A stretch of DNA of 64,000 nt from Hanleya hanleyi (GCA_036873755.1 JAVTVY010037154.1:62001-126000); one strand, 5' to 3'; counted from the first letter of the stretch, positions 38,741-50,669 are shown. Notes: generated from the sequence alone by a model not told the origin. Program-made: numbers and translations.

Positions 38741-40586
38741 CTCTGATATTATCCACAATTTGAATAATGTATTCGTGTTTCATTAATGCAATTATATTGT
38801 TATTTCTTTCAACTATTTCATCTCTTTGTTTTCTCTGTTCTATCGTCACTGTGTTGCTGCTAGCCTGTTAAATATTCTTATTGTTTTTCAGCCCCAATAC
38901 ACTCGACGGTTCAACTCAACCACGAACACGTTACAATATCGATAAGGGGCCCGTTTGAAATTACACTGACCAATGACAACATGGTTGCGAAAATCGAGAC
39001 TCCAGATCAGCGAAAATCCTCCCCATAATATTCCGCAGCTACCATGAAGGGTGAGACTATATATGTACTAAATGTGTCATCCCCAGGACATGACTTTGTG
39101 AAAGAACACGATTGTGTAAAGTTTTGGCAGTCAATATATCTGTAAAATAACGTCGCGTAAAATAACGTCGAGTGACTTTTCAGTGTGTCATTATTTTCAT
39201 GGCCGACTTTGACTCCGAGACATGCAACCGCCGCATCGGTTCTGTATAGCCACTAATAAAAAGACATCTCGATACGAAAACTTCAACGACACCTTCACAT
39301 TTTCTGGTACATCTTCACCGAGGAGTAAGAACAGCAAATTAGGTAGATATAGATAAACATTGCGAATGATATTTGTCATCTTCAAACCGTGCAAAGGAAT
39401 TTTAAAAGATTTAGTTTATTGGTGTGTTATCTTGTTAGTCTCAGTGACTATACATGTCAGTCAACTATATCTCATATAGTTCTAAATATCTCATATAGTT
39501 CTCTTCCATCAACGAATTGAGCCGTTGAATCCTTGTACGCCAATCTAAGTGCTATCAAATTCAACTGTTCTAGCCTTCGTGTTTGTCATGGCTTATGAAT
39601 CGATATGAGGGAATACCCCGTCTGATCTGAAATAGACCGATGAAAACGCAATTGGGAAAGGATTGTTTGGATTCTTCCATGCATGGCAGGCTTACAGAGG
39701 AAACATGAAGCCTCTCTCTGAGAGACCAGAAGGAACGATTCTCTAGATCCAGCAACAACAAAACGGGTAGGAGGTGGCAGTAAGATAAACATATAACTCT
39801 ATGGATTAGAACAGATATTAGATGCTTGAATGTGCCGGCTAAACATTTCCGAAACAAATGTATGCTTCTCTTCTGTCTGTAAAACGTTCGTTTGAAAATC
39901 TGCATTACATTACTTCGAAGTTGCTTCAATAATGTAATGTCTAAGGAATATATCACGGACAGAATATCTTGTCATCTAAGAATATTCTTCGACGTATTGT
40001 GTTTGTATAGTCTGTAACATTTGATTTGTGGCATTATAATTCCATTGGTAGACGCAAAACATATTGGCCAATCTGTCAATAAAGGCCTTACACTCCGGTT
40101 TATTGGATTCCATGTAACCATATCTTGTTATCCATTGTTTTTTCTGAGTTCGCTTTTGTGATTAAAACGGAGATTATTAACGGGCTACGGAGCCCCAGTT
40201 TATATCAATTAACAAATCTGGCCCGAGGCAACTTTCCTCTCTGCGGCATTCATCATTAATGGTTTTGAGACTTCTGTATAAAAGGACGGGCAGATGGTAT
40301 GCCCCAAAGGATATGTTATGTATACACAATACAGAAAAGCCTTGTCCAGCAAATATCATCCACGTACTTGAACCATCTCTGTAGCAGACAAACGTTTCTC
40401 TTCATACTACAAATTCAATAATTTCAAAAAGATTTCCCCGCAAATGGTGAAAAATTAAGCTGAGAAGTCATGGAAATTGGGGCATCGGATAAAGTGAGAA
40501 CAGACTATTATGTACAAATGGTATATTTCCCTTTCTATAATGTTTCTCGATGGTTTGCCTTGTTTCTTTATACCTTGGAGAATGTT
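38741..40586. other. Gene-free DNA
   Basis: Open frames such as the one at 39,570-39,956 have no recognisable domain. TATCTCATATAGTTCT is tandemly duplicated near 39,470-39,500. Confidence 0.45.
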
Positions 40587-40753
40587 CTCTCTAAAATAAT
40601 TAGATTGAAATTTAATCTATCAGATTGAAATTAGTGGCCAATCTTTCATCGGATTGAAAATTTTCAATCTAATAGATGGAATATTCAATCGAATGGATTG
40701 GTCACTAATTCCAATCTGATAGATTGAATTTCCAATCTAATTATTTTAGAGAG
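40587..40753. mobile_element. Near-perfect palindromic MITE
   Basis: CTCTCTAAAATAATTAGATT at the left end is the exact complement of AATCTAATTATTTTAGAGAG at the right. Internal ATTGAAATT/AATTTCAAT and AATCTGATAGATTG blocks keep pairing to near the centre. Possible 2-bp TT duplication. No coding capacity. Confidence 0.75.
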
Positions 40754-43700
40754 TTATGGAAAGATGAAACTCCACAGACTAAGGTTATAACATATTACAA
40801 TAAAAACATACGGCATCTGCTGTGATGACTATTTGACTTTTTTGGCCATTGGGTGGAAATACAAGGTGAGTACGAAATAATATGACTGGTGTCGGCATGA
40901 ATCTCTGAGTTAGGTGCTCCGATAACCAGACGTCAGCGCCATCGAGATTGGCATCTAAAATATTGGACGGGAAGTATTTCGTCTCCAGTGGTACGTTGAA
41001 GGTTGAATGGAGAAGAATGAGAAACGTGCTTTACCTGGGAAAAAGAGAAAGTTCGTACAATCTGTTTCCCTATGAAACCTCAGAGAATGTCTCTGGTAAT
41101 AACACTAATTGCTTCAATGCATTGCGATGTGTAGCTTGGTTTACTTCAATTAAACAAATGCTTTGTTGAATTAATATTTCGTCGATGGGCAGTTCGACTG
41201 GGAGACTATTGATCTTATCATTGTGAGGAAAAAAATATCCTACTCACGATCCTAATGAAGGTCTTTGTCTTGCGAGGGAACAGGGTTCTTGAGGAAAGAC
41301 ACGACTCGCACTGGGATCAAACAGGATAATAACTGTTTCCCCTGCGGTACTTTTTATTATCGGAGATGGACTCCAGTCTTCATACACTATTGATTTTCTT
41401 CATCAGCCGTGCTTTTTTTAAGTGGCGACAATGGCTGAGCTTCTGATGTCACCGTCGGCGCATCTTCTAGTCGCCACTGATCTGTCACAATGAAGCCATC
41501 CTTGCTTTGTTTTGCTCATTACGGTGTGCTGGATAATTATACACCGTCAATGAGCGATCCGAGTCCGTTTTTTGCAGATTAGGTTACATTTTCGGGGGCA
41601 CCACACAAAGGGATTCCGCCTCTTGTTGCATTGTTAAAACTAAATTTACAACCAGGACCGAAAGCGAAACTGGGAATAGTTTTGCGTCTGAGAATTTTAA
41701 TTAGAGAACGATATCCAATGGGCCTCGTTCCCTATGCTGATAAAAGCCACGCATGAGGTAATCGGACACAAAAAATAACTAACCAGTGGAAATCTTTCCT
41801 TTTAAGTGTGGACAGATCCCTCTTGAAACTGGACGAGACGCTTTTCTTTAGATCCGCTTATTCTTTGATTTCCTAAGCATACTAATATTGAGCACAGACG
41901 ATAAAATAACATAACGGCACTAGCCCTAGAGCCACAAATATGATGGAGAAGGAGATTGGCCATCCCATACGGCCCGTCGATATACAGTGGAAATTATAAG
42001 AGCTATACACATATATATTGTGTGAAGACGCGAAGAAATATTTAGATACAAGAAGACAGACTATTTACTTCTCATATACTTGTATGAGGCTTCTGCACAG
42101 GAACTATTGTATTCTACTATCGTAAATGTTCTGGGCGTATGTATTAGTCATACCTTTTCGAACATGATGAACGCCTGTGTAGACAAGCATTATCTTTGAT
42201 ATCAAAACTATAAATTTCGGATGTCACTCAAAATGGAAGTTGCCTCAAAATCAGATGGCTTTCATTCATTTATATTAGACCCCAAGAAAAATATACCCTA
42301 TTATTGTCTTATCTCCATCGTAATTTCGATCTCATCCTACCGACTTAATATATTCGCGAGTCTAGTTCCTTACAATTTCAGGGATGTTTAAATAGCTGTA
42401 TATAGAAAAGGATGGCCGATGTTGAATTTTTAATAAATAAAAACGTTTTAGACATGGAAAGCCAGTGTACATACATCAGGGACGGCACATTTGGATGCTG
42501 ACCGTAAAATGTGTTCGCGGCTGGGAATAATGCAAACCGTTGACTTGTGATAATTTTTCCCAAAGGGGGCGCTGTACGCGGAAGTGCGTGCGAGAAAGTG
42601 AATGGCTGGTCCCTTGACGTATGACTAACTGGGTTACGCTGAGACGTTATGGCGACAAGATCAAAACATTACGCCTAAACCTGGCGCCTCGCCAACCAAT
42701 TCTCACTTTGTGACAACGTATGCGGTAACAGGAACTGATACTTACTTCAGTTTGTCAAGGTAATCGACGAATTACGCGATTCCTAATGCATTTAAGAAAC
42801 CATTAGTTAAATAATTGAACATTTCTACCGAACTTATTGACCAAAATGATCTAGAGACAATCGTAAATCTTTTATTGTGATTCCTCCATAAGCTATCTAA
42901 TTGGTTATTCGATTTGTTACAGAGGGACATGGAATACCCGGTAGTCGTAATTTTTATTCTGTTGTGACATGATGTCCAAGTTTTTCGTACATGCCTATTC
43001 TACAATCAGTAAGAAACCGTTTCTTCAAAAATTAAATACCACTTTCATAAGACAGTGTTAGCATCAAAATACAGGCATTCAATTACAATTTAAATATATA
43101 CCAATTCTATCCAGTTCTACAAACGACGTGATATGTTGGAATTGAAAATTTGCTAAATAAAACAATGCAGTTACTGTAAACCCCCCAAATAAACTATATA
43201 ATTTTGTTTACAAGTTGTTCAAGGTTGCGAGAATCGTGACAGTTATCATCATAAATGCGGAAGTGTCACCAAGTGTTCAGTTTGCTACACAAGGCACCAC
43301 GTATATATATTCAATGTTGTGCCCATCTAGTGAAATTTCCACTGGTCATCCGAGGTTTAGGGCATTTCTTATTCATTCAACAATAATCGCAGGTCGATTT
43401 ATGTTTGAACACAACAGTAGCTAAAATATGTGAAATCAAATATCTTCAAAGTCAGTTACCTGAAACACCAGAAGCAAATATGAGTTCTTTTCAAATCCGA
43501 CTACCTATAACCAGCAAAAACGTGCTTCTCTCTTCCAATCATACCCTATACAAAAAAACAATCGATTGTTTATCATCTTATTGTCGCTTCAATTTTTTAT
43601 GTTATTTTTATCGCTATATATTTCTAATACCCGAATAAAATTTCGTAAATTGTGTCAAAAGTACATCAACTAGCTCCTCTCATAGCATATATTTCGTGCT

Positions 43701-43934
43701 TTTAATACCATGCGTCTGAGTAGCAATAAAAATAAAACATTATATCCGTTCACACCCCTCCGTCTTCCCCCCCCCCGATTTGCTTGGGAGCAGGTGATGA
43801 TAAAAGAACGAGTTATTTGAATGAATCTTAATTTGATAGCGAGACAGGTACGGAAGTTGTGAAGCAGTGTCTTCTTTCCTAAGAGTACATCCTCTTTGGG
43901 TTATATAATTCCGAGAATTATAAATAGAAAAGTT
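40754..43934. other. Gene-free DNA
   Basis: No recognisable gene, RNA or strong repeat in this stretch. Confidence 0.5.
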
Positions 43935-44193
43935 TAAGTGACACTCGTATTGTGACTGTTCATTCGAACATCATGGTGTTATTATAGTACATACCTGTAC
44001 CAAATCTACATGGTGTTATTATAGTACATACCTGTACCAAATCTACATGGTGTTATTATAGTACATACCTGTACCAAATCTACATGGTGTTATTATAGTA
44101 CATACCTGTACCAAATCTACATGGTGTTATTATAGTACATACCTGTACCAAATCTACATGGTGTTATTATAGTACATACCTGTACCAAATCTA
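43935..44193 (+). repeat. 37-bp minisatellite grown from dispersed repeat copy H
   Basis: Six apparently identical 37-bp units (43,972-44,193) begin CATGGTGTTATTATAGTACA. The sequence just before (GTGACACTCGTATTGTGACT then GTTCATTCGAACATCATGG) matches the dispersed family block TCACGCTTTGATTGTGACTG and following bases in copy A, and the unit itself corresponds to the next block of copy A. The array therefore arose inside a copy of that family. The identity of the units suggests recent amplification. Confidence 0.85.
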
Positions 44194-45089
44194 CAAAGGG
44201 ATATCTGTACCAGTACATCTTGCAAATATTCCTTTCTGAAGGATTCACAAAGATTTTCGTACTGCTATTAATTGCAAATTATTTATTCATTTATTACATT
44301 ACGCGGGTTGTGTGACTATCCCTCTTTGTGTAATTCGTCTTGATGGAAATCCGTTCGTCAGCTACAAGTAGAATAAGAAGTACCCGTATTGGATAATGGA
44401 ATTATAATCATTTCCCTGACTGTCGAGGCGAACTCCCGTTCTCATTTCCTAACTTTTCCATTCGCTTCAGTATATTTTTAACACCCTGCTTTTTATGAAG
44501 CTATTTAAGCTATTTAAGCCCAATAGCGTGTATCATCAATAATTCAATTATGGATTAACATGATTATGCGTTTTGTGAAATGCGTGATCTAATCATATTT
44601 CTGTTATCTTCCTTGACCCGCCCTCATTATCGCTCTCACGCCTTCTCTGGTCATCAATGAGCCTATCCGCCTTAATTTTGTCCGAATTAATCGACGACAG
44701 ATTGAGTAGAAAATGTCCATGCTGAAATTACGGCTTCTCCTAAGACCCATGAATGCCTTTATTAAGCATATGACATAGCTTCATGGTTTCACGCTGTAAT
44801 TATTTTACGGCACGTTGCACGGGAAAATTATATTCTATTCTAAGCGATGCTCTTTCGATCCTGTGAAATGTCTATTCTTCGATGTCAGGTTAGCGGAACA
44901 CTTCTGATATTTTGGAAATTCTGTTTATTGCATAATGATATGCTATGGTGTACAGTCAGTTGTCCACGAAATGTGCCGTTCAGGAAATTACCAGAAGTTC
45001 CCGGAGATTATATACGAAGCAATTGTTCATATTATAGTTACAATGTAGTACTGATCCGTTACTGAATAGTACAAAGAAGCACAAATGTC
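44194..45089. other. Gene-free DNA
   Basis: No recognisable gene. A small AGCTATTTA duplication lies near 44,500. Confidence 0.5.
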
Positions 45090-45094
45090 ATAAT

Positions 45095-45476
45095 ACAAGC
45101 GTCTAGTCCGTCATTCATAATTCCGCCCGTCGTCCATTAAAGAATAACCGCGTCCATAACCCAAGGACCTATTCCATATCCATATAACAGTATTAGCACC
45201 AAATTCAAAAAGACAATCATAGTATACATAAACATAGAATAGTTTCCTGCAAGAGAGAAGCGGTCAACAGTTTTCAATGATGCCGACAAGACATCATGAT
45301 GTTCCAAAAATGTAAAATCCGTACCGCTGATCAGTATTCTTAATCCAAAATAATCGTTGTAAAGTCGTTATCTAGAGAATGATGTATCTCAGTCACGCTT
45401 TGATTGCGACTTTTCATATGAGCACCATGAGGATCTTGAAGTACATGGGTTCATACGGCCCCTAGCCCCGGGTTAA
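45095..45476 (+). repeat. Dispersed repeat family, copy B
   Basis: Nearly collinear with copy A from CAAGCGTCTAGTCCGTCATT to GCCCCTAGCCCCGGGTTAAG, with only scattered substitutions. It ends abruptly after GTTAAGC, where unrelated sequence begins. Confidence 0.8.
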
Positions 45477-45599
45477 GCTACTCAAGTCACCCACTCGATG
45501 TCGTTATAAGCTATGTATCATTACATTAGACTACCAGGACGGCACTGACACTCGTCAAATCGCTTACGCCACTAGCTCCTTGCACAGTGTCTACACACG

Positions 45600-45832
45600 C
45601 AAGACGAAATGCAAATCACCACGCGGTGGATCATGGGTGTGACTCATCATGTACGTTCGTATTTTAGCATGTCAATACTTGGATGGGTGACCGGGTGCTG
45701 TACTGACTGGGCTGATCAGTGTCCAGGGTAATAGCAACTGTGAGCACTCTCGTGTTCTGGCACATGTAGGCACCGTCGTGATATGACTGAAACAAGGTTG
45801 AAAACGACGTTAAACCCTACTACTCACTCACC
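45600..45832 (+). repeat. 5S-rRNA-derived SINE with gastropod-type tail
   Basis: AATACTTGGATGGGTGACCG then GGTGCTGT (45,675-45,700) matches the conserved 3' half of 5S rRNA, with about a dozen bases missing between the GTGACC and GGGTGCTGT parts. The tail ATATGACTGAAACAAGG, GACGTTAAACCC, ACTCACTCACCC is the tail type also seen at 33,391-33,431. It is a SINE, not a 5S gene, because the 5' half is not recognisable and a SINE tail follows. Confidence 0.65.
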
Positions 45833-46922
45833 CTTGAATATTTGCATCACGCCATCTCTCGTGATGCATCACTCGATTGTTCTTCTGAATCTGCGCGCGA
45901 ACAGGATACATAGCATTCTTACTGCGCAACTACGTCACATGTTGTGTTATAGCTAGTCTAGTCTGAGGTTGCAGACTTCTAGTTCATTTGCTTCTGCCTT
46001 CACATATAGTATGAATATGTGGATGTTTGTGTTCAGATAGCGTCAGTTGCATTGATGAAGTCAGAGCATGAGAATGTTTGTATACAAGTATGTCCGAGTA
46101 TATAGGACGGTAAAAACATAGGAGTATGGTCTGCTATATAGTCGATGATGATGCAAGGTCTAGAATCACGCTCTGCTACCACTTGATACGAGGTCTAGTC
46201 TTGAATTTGTTAGTTATTATTTGATAGAGTTGAAACACTTTTGGAAGATATTCAAGACAGGCATCCCTCCTTGATACTAATTATAATACAGATAATATAA
46301 CAGACCAAGTGACAAGAGATAAATGCAAATAGTTAAAGACACTATCAAACCTTATTAAATAATCACTTTCTTGTGGTCAAGTTCGTGTGCCCAGCCGTGC
46401 TGGCTGACTGTGGGATGGGTCTTCCTCTGCTACACTCGTCTGATAGCTTCTCCCAATATGTACCCACTTATTCGAAAAGACACCAATCCGTTGCGACAGA
46501 TGTACCAACGAAACAGTTTTGTATGCCGGGAAGTCTGCTTAGAATAAAATGTATAGACACGGTTTCTTTCCGTATATCAATTATTGACTATGTACAAATG
46601 TTTATGCACGTAATATAGTTTATAGGCATATAGTTTTCCATATAATGGATAAATTTAATAAATATTGAACGATTAAAGATGCCCAAGTGGATGTCTTTCC
46701 GTAATATTGTACATCTGTCTCCTATTTTACTTTTCTCGGCCACAATTGCTCCACACAGAATTTACAATAGTTTCTAACAATTTATAATTCAGAAAATGTT
46801 TTAGAAAACACAAACAGGAATATTGGTATGTATTATAATCTTAGGATTGAACTGTTATGACCAACTGTGTTCTCTTTCTTTATAATAAAGTAAACCACCA
46901 CCGACATCTCGTCTGATTGAGT
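45833..46922. other. Gene-free DNA
   Basis: No recognisable gene or repeat up to the left target duplication of the Polinton-type element. Confidence 0.5.
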
Positions 46923-46928
46923 AACACC
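46923..46928. repeat. Left target-site duplication AACACC
   Basis: AACACC directly abuts the left end of the element and is repeated exactly at 61,811-61,816. A 6-bp duplication is what Polinton/Maverick integrases leave. Confidence 0.9.
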
Positions 46929-48555
46929 AGTAGTAGAGAGCGGACGGATCCTAGCGCGTTTTCCAGGGAGGTAACTCTTGGTCCCCTTTTTACCAGGTTA
47001 AAGGTATAGGGGACGCCCCATCGCCTTTCACCTCTGGGGCGCCAGGGGGCGCCACCAGCTCAAGGTCACGTGGAGGTCAAAAGTAGTTCCGGCAACCTTT
47101 AACCTTTGTATTCTTCCGCGGTCTGGTGGTGATGCCGTCACTTCCGCGGACAGAAAATAGTCCCATGTCAACCAAGTGACTTCCAATGTTAATGTATACG
47201 GGGAATGCCTAAAAAGAGTATGGGAATAGACGTTTTGTGACCGGGGTGGGTCCCTAGTGGACCGAATGGGTCGAGTGAGGTGTCAAAGTGAATGAAGATG
47301 TCACGGAGATCAGTGGGTTTTTCCCACAATGTCGTGGGTGATCAAATTCTCCGGCATTCTCCGGCAATCTTCAGGGGTGAGAGGGGTCCCTAGTGTACCG
47401 ATTGGGTTGTATGAGGTATCAATGTGAAGCATTCGTGAAGGGGCATCTGATGGGGTGGGTGTGGGGTTGGAATATGGTCATTCTGCGCATGCGCGATAGA
47501 CCAAGGGTATGGAAATACACGTTTTGGGATCTAGGGGAGCCCCTAATGGGTCGATGGAGTCTATGAGGTATCAATGTGAAGCATTCGTGAAGGCGCATCC
47601 GACGGACTGGGTGTGGGGTTGAAATATCGTCATTCTGCGCATGCGCGGTAGACCAAGGGTATGGAAATAGACGTTTTGGGGTCGAGGGGGTCCCTAATGG
47701 ACCGATGGGGTCGAGTGAGGTATCAATGTGAAGCCTATGTGAGGAGGCATCCCACTGGGTGGATGTGGGGTCGGAATATCGTCATTCGGCGCATGCGCAA
47801 TAGAGAAAGGGTATGAAAATAGACGTTTTGGGATGTAGGTGAGCCCCTAATGATCCTATGGTGTCGTATGAGGTATCAGTGTGAAGCTGTCGTGAGGGAG
47901 CATCCGCCTGGGCTAGTGTGTCGTTCGTTGTCAATAGTCTGCGCATGCGCAGTCTGACCGTAGTATAGAAATAGACGTGTTGGGGTTTAGGTGGGCCCCT
48001 ATTGGGCCGATGGGATCGAGTGAGGTATCCATGTGAAGCAGTCGTGAGGGAGTATCCGACGGGGTGGGTGTGACGTGGAATTGACGTCATTCTGCGCATG
48101 CGCAGTAGAGAAAGTGTATGGAAATAGACATTTTGGCGCCGACAGGGGTCACTATGGGTCCGATGGAGTCGTATGAGGTCTTATGTTGAAGCTCTTGTGA
48201 AGCAGCATCCGATTGGACTCAGGGTTCGTCCGTGTTCAAGGGTCAGTCTGGTCGTAGTATAGAAAGCAGGCATGTTGGGGAATGCGTGGGGGTGTGTGTG
48301 TGACCCACCACTAGGGGTCCCTGGTTGGGATTGGGTGGTGGTGGTGTGGGTTCTGCGCACAGATGTCACTTTCGGGTTTCACTAAAACTACCTTCGAACA
48401 CAGAAGAGTTCCAATGTTCCCCTTAGACGTAGGACCCGGCCCGGCCCCGCAGCGCGCGCGGGTTATCCGGCCGCACCGCGCGCGGGCTACTCCGGCCGCA
48501 GCGCGCGCGGGTTACTCCGGCCGCAGCGCGCGCGCGCGCCTTATCCGGCCGCACG
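46929..48555 (+). repeat. Left terminal inverted repeat
   Basis: Collinear in reverse complement with 60,110-61,810. Outer 500 bp: CCAGGGAGGTAACTCTTGGT, then GGGGACGCCCCATCGCCTTT, then ATCAAATTCTCCGGCATTCT. Middle: an array of ~152-bp units. Inner: TTTCACTAAAACTACCTTCG and a GC-rich block. This arm is shorter than the right one, with five full palindromes against seven. Confidence 0.9.
47484..48104. promoter_or_regulatory. 152-bp array of NRF1-like palindromes, left TIR
   Basis: Palindromes of the type TGCGCATGCGCA lie at 47,484, 47,636, 47,788, 47,940 and 48,093, spaced 152, 152, 152 and 153 bp. TGCGCATGCGCA is the consensus NRF1 binding site, known from animal promoters. Each unit also carries a block like GGTATGGAAATAGACGTTTT. 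Whether NRF1 binds, or whether the palindromes serve replication or packaging, is inference. Confidence 0.65.
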
Positions 48556-48560
48556 CCTGC
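48430..48560. repeat. GC-rich repeats at inner edge of left TIR
   Basis: About four copies of GCGCGCGCGGGTTA(C/T)TCCGG with CGCA spacers. The right TIR has about two at 60,108-60,160. The TIR similarity ends here. Confidence 0.7.
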
Positions 48561-48601
48561 GCGGGTGAATTTCGGATTATCCTAGGCCACTGATGGGCTA
48601 C

Positions 48602-48768
48602 TTTCTCCACGATGTTCGAAGCCAGTTTCACCGAATCCCCACATGTCTGTTATAGCTTTCATGCATTATGCTCATATAGAAAACACACAAGACAGGGTTT
48701 TTTTGGGTAAGATCTCATTTTGTCTTTTTATTCAACAACAACAACGTGAGAACAACCACGTGAAAACT
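48602..48768. other. 3' flank of the capsid-protease unit
   Basis: It lies between the TIR and the protease gene. No gene. It holds the minus-strand polyadenylation signal described separately. Confidence 0.5.
48727..48732 (-). terminator. Polyadenylation signal AATAAA
   Basis: AATAAA on the minus strand, about 155 nt after the protease stop. It is the first such hexamer I noticed downstream of the capsid-protease genes, so it probably ends that transcript. Confidence 0.5.
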
Positions 48769-48769
48769 G

Positions 48770-48912
48770 AAGCCCAGAACAGGGGGCTTGTACATTGAAA
48801 TCGATAGAACTTAAGCCCAGAACAGGGGGGCTTGAACATTGAAAGAACTTAAGCCCAGAACAGGGGGGCTTGTAAATTGAAAGAACTTAAGCCCAGAACG
48901 GGGCTTGTACAT
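48770..48912 (-). repeat. Tandem copies of the protease 3' end
   Basis: The last codons of the protease plus its stop (minus strand GTACAAGCCC...TTCTGGGCTTAAG) are repeated about four times head to tail at roughly 40-45 bp intervals (starting near 48,770, 48,812, 48,851 and 48,890). Only the first copy met by the ribosome is in the gene; the others lie in the 3' untranslated part. Copies differ by a few bases in the G run. Confidence 0.85.
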
Positions 48913-49360
48913 TGAAATGATGGGCGGCCCAGTCATATACGAGTACATCGCGGTCCTCGGCCTTGGGGTACTCGTCAAACATCTGTACGATGGTAGATAA
49001 GGTCCTTCCCCGGCATCGATGGTACAGGTAAAACAAGCAATATTGTCCGCACACGCTACTGGTCAGGCTTTGCAACGTTTGACTGTTCCAACACCACGTC
49101 TCTGTGCCTTGATCCATGAAGTCTGTTAAATCGGGATGGAGGGGTGGCAGGCCGTACGGGTCAAAGTATTCGCCCTGCTGTTCTGTCAAGTACACGGCCA
49201 CCCAATGTTCACCGGGCCGATCCATCGGGTCCGTGTTGAGAACGTAAGCAGCAGGATACATACGGTCTAATGGGAACACATCTCGGGCGAACACCCCTTG
49301 AAAGACCATACGTGTCTCTGGGTCATTCTCCAGCACGGTGGTTATCTGGTCTGTATCCAT
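48887..49360 (-). CDS. PRO: Adenain-type cysteine protease (maturation protease)
   Basis: A 157-residue protein of the adenovirus-protease (adenain, C5) type found in Polintons, which cleaves virion precursor proteins during particle maturation. From the ATG at 49,360, the catalytic His is in GEHWVAVYL (about residue 52), the acidic residue in EYFDPYG (about 67), and the nucleophile Cys in SVCGQYC (about 104). The ATG follows the capsid stop by a single base (TAA-C-ATG), which is why I choose it over an upstream non-ATG extension of the frame. The length is in the usual range and the frame is open, so this is one of the few intact genes of the element. Its stop and last codons are repeated downstream. 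Polinton PRO is the confident family call; activity in this copy is untested. Confidence 0.9.
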   Translation of the reverse strand: MDTDQITTVLENDPETRMVFQGVFARDVFPLDRMYPAAYVLNTDPMDRPGEHWVAVYLTEQQGEYFDPYGLPPLHPDLTDFMDQGTETWCWNSQTLQSLTSSVCGQYCLFYLYHRCRGRTLSTIVQMFDEYPKAEDRDVLVYDWAAHHFNVQAPFWA

Positions 49361-49361
49361 G

Positions 49362-50662
49362 TTAGGTGGAGAAATCACACAGGACGTTGCGCGCTTTGTC
49401 CACTTGAATGATGTTGTCAAACTCGGCGTAGCAGATCACATTGACGGTGCTCCGGAGGGCTCGTGCAAAGTGGATTTCCAACCGTAAATTGCCTTGCTTG
49501 GCGAGGGCCAGCTGATGGTCGTTCTCTAAGGTGGGGGTCAAATCGAAACAGAACAACGTGTATCCGTTCGCGTAGTCCTCCCGACTGATCATATTCCCTT
49601 CGTCCTGGTTGATTTGACCGGTGGCTGTAAACAGGCTCTGATAGGCTCGAATGAAATTCGCGCGCCCAAAGTTCGGTGTTAAGGCCGTGGCTGGGACCTG
49701 TTGTCCATCCACATGCAGGGCCACAAAATTGATGCCGAAATGTTTAAAGTCAAACGGGTTCTCTGGGTAGGCTCCGCTTTTCACACAGACCAGGATCAAT
49801 CGCTTGGGTAGTTCCCCAGGAACGGGTTTTCTTTGTTGGCGCTCATATTTCCAGCAGACACAGAGAACACTTTGGTTTGCACACGTCGGATAGGGTACTG
49901 GGCTGGTTTTGTTTCCAAGGCTTTGAGGTGTCCCAATTGAACGGCTGGATTCGGTTTCACTTTTCGGACATACAGGACTGCGTCTTGGATGACAATCTTA
50001 TAGTCAGCTGCATGCCCGTCTACGTTAGTGGCCATCAAGGCGAAGGTCGGAGGTGCCCGTATCAGTCGGATTTTGATGGGGATCTTGTTCAACAGGTACC
50101 GGTCTTGCATGAACATGTCTGCGTGCAGTCGACCCATGAGATCCACCGAGACGCCGTTCGCGGTCAAAGCCTTCCGTTTGCTATATCCCACATTGTCGTT
50201 CTCTACGCCCATGTGCTGGGCTGTGTCCTGGTAGAATAAAGCGGCTGTCAGTTGAGATTTTTTAGCCTCTCGCCCATGCGACAACAGCGTCTCGATGTAG
50301 GCTCGATAGGGGTACGTGTTGGTCGAGTCACTGATGAGTTTGTCGCTGAGAAATATATCCACGTGTTGAAACATCGAGTGCAGCCAGAGATTCGTCGGGC
50401 CCACCGTTGCTTGGTCGACGATTCTGGAGCCATGTCCATTGACGATCTTGGCTTTCACATACAAGTATGTATGGGCTAAATCCACATAGGCCGTATCCGC
50501 ATTACTGATGGTGAACTCGATGGGACCTGTTTCGTTGATGCTGGAGAGCGGGAGATGCTCCACCCATAATCCTTGTTCGGCACTGGTCTGTGTGGGCGGG
50601 ACGGTCCACAAATCAAATTCACTGTTGGTGGAGGGGCAGGACTCTGCGTGGATCAAGGACAT
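49362..50662 (-). pseudogene. MCP: Major capsid protein, F54H12.2-like family, frameshifted
   Basis: The gene starts at ATG 50,662 and reads as a 288-codon frame to 49,796; the family then continues in a second frame from about 49,800 to the stop at 49,362. The N-terminal part has the family signature VPPTQTSAEQGLWVEHLPL and SMFQHVDIFLSDK; the C-terminal part has VDGQQVPA, SLFTATG, DEGNMISREDYANGYTLF and VNVICYAEFDN. The family is annotated as F54H12.2-like in many invertebrates and sits in capsid-bearing Polinton-like elements; I take it to be the double-jelly-roll major capsid protein (inference from family and position). The break lies at or near a run of C at 49,814-49,817, and a one-base loss there would explain it. 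Total length about 430 codons. The upstream flank is interrupted by a TTAA-flanked transposon three bases before the ATG. Confidence 0.85.
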
Positions 50663-50665
50663 GTT

Positions 50666-50669
50666 TTAA
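50666..50669. repeat. Left TTAA target site of nested element
   Basis: TTAA immediately before the inverted repeat AGGTCAACCCAAACG. Its partner is TTAA at 52,540-52,543. A nested TA duplication cannot be distinguished because TTAA is a palindrome. Confidence 0.75.

Noticed and set aside
45675..45702. 5S rRNA gene
   Set aside because: Only the 3' half is recognisable, with a deletion, and it is followed by a SINE tail.
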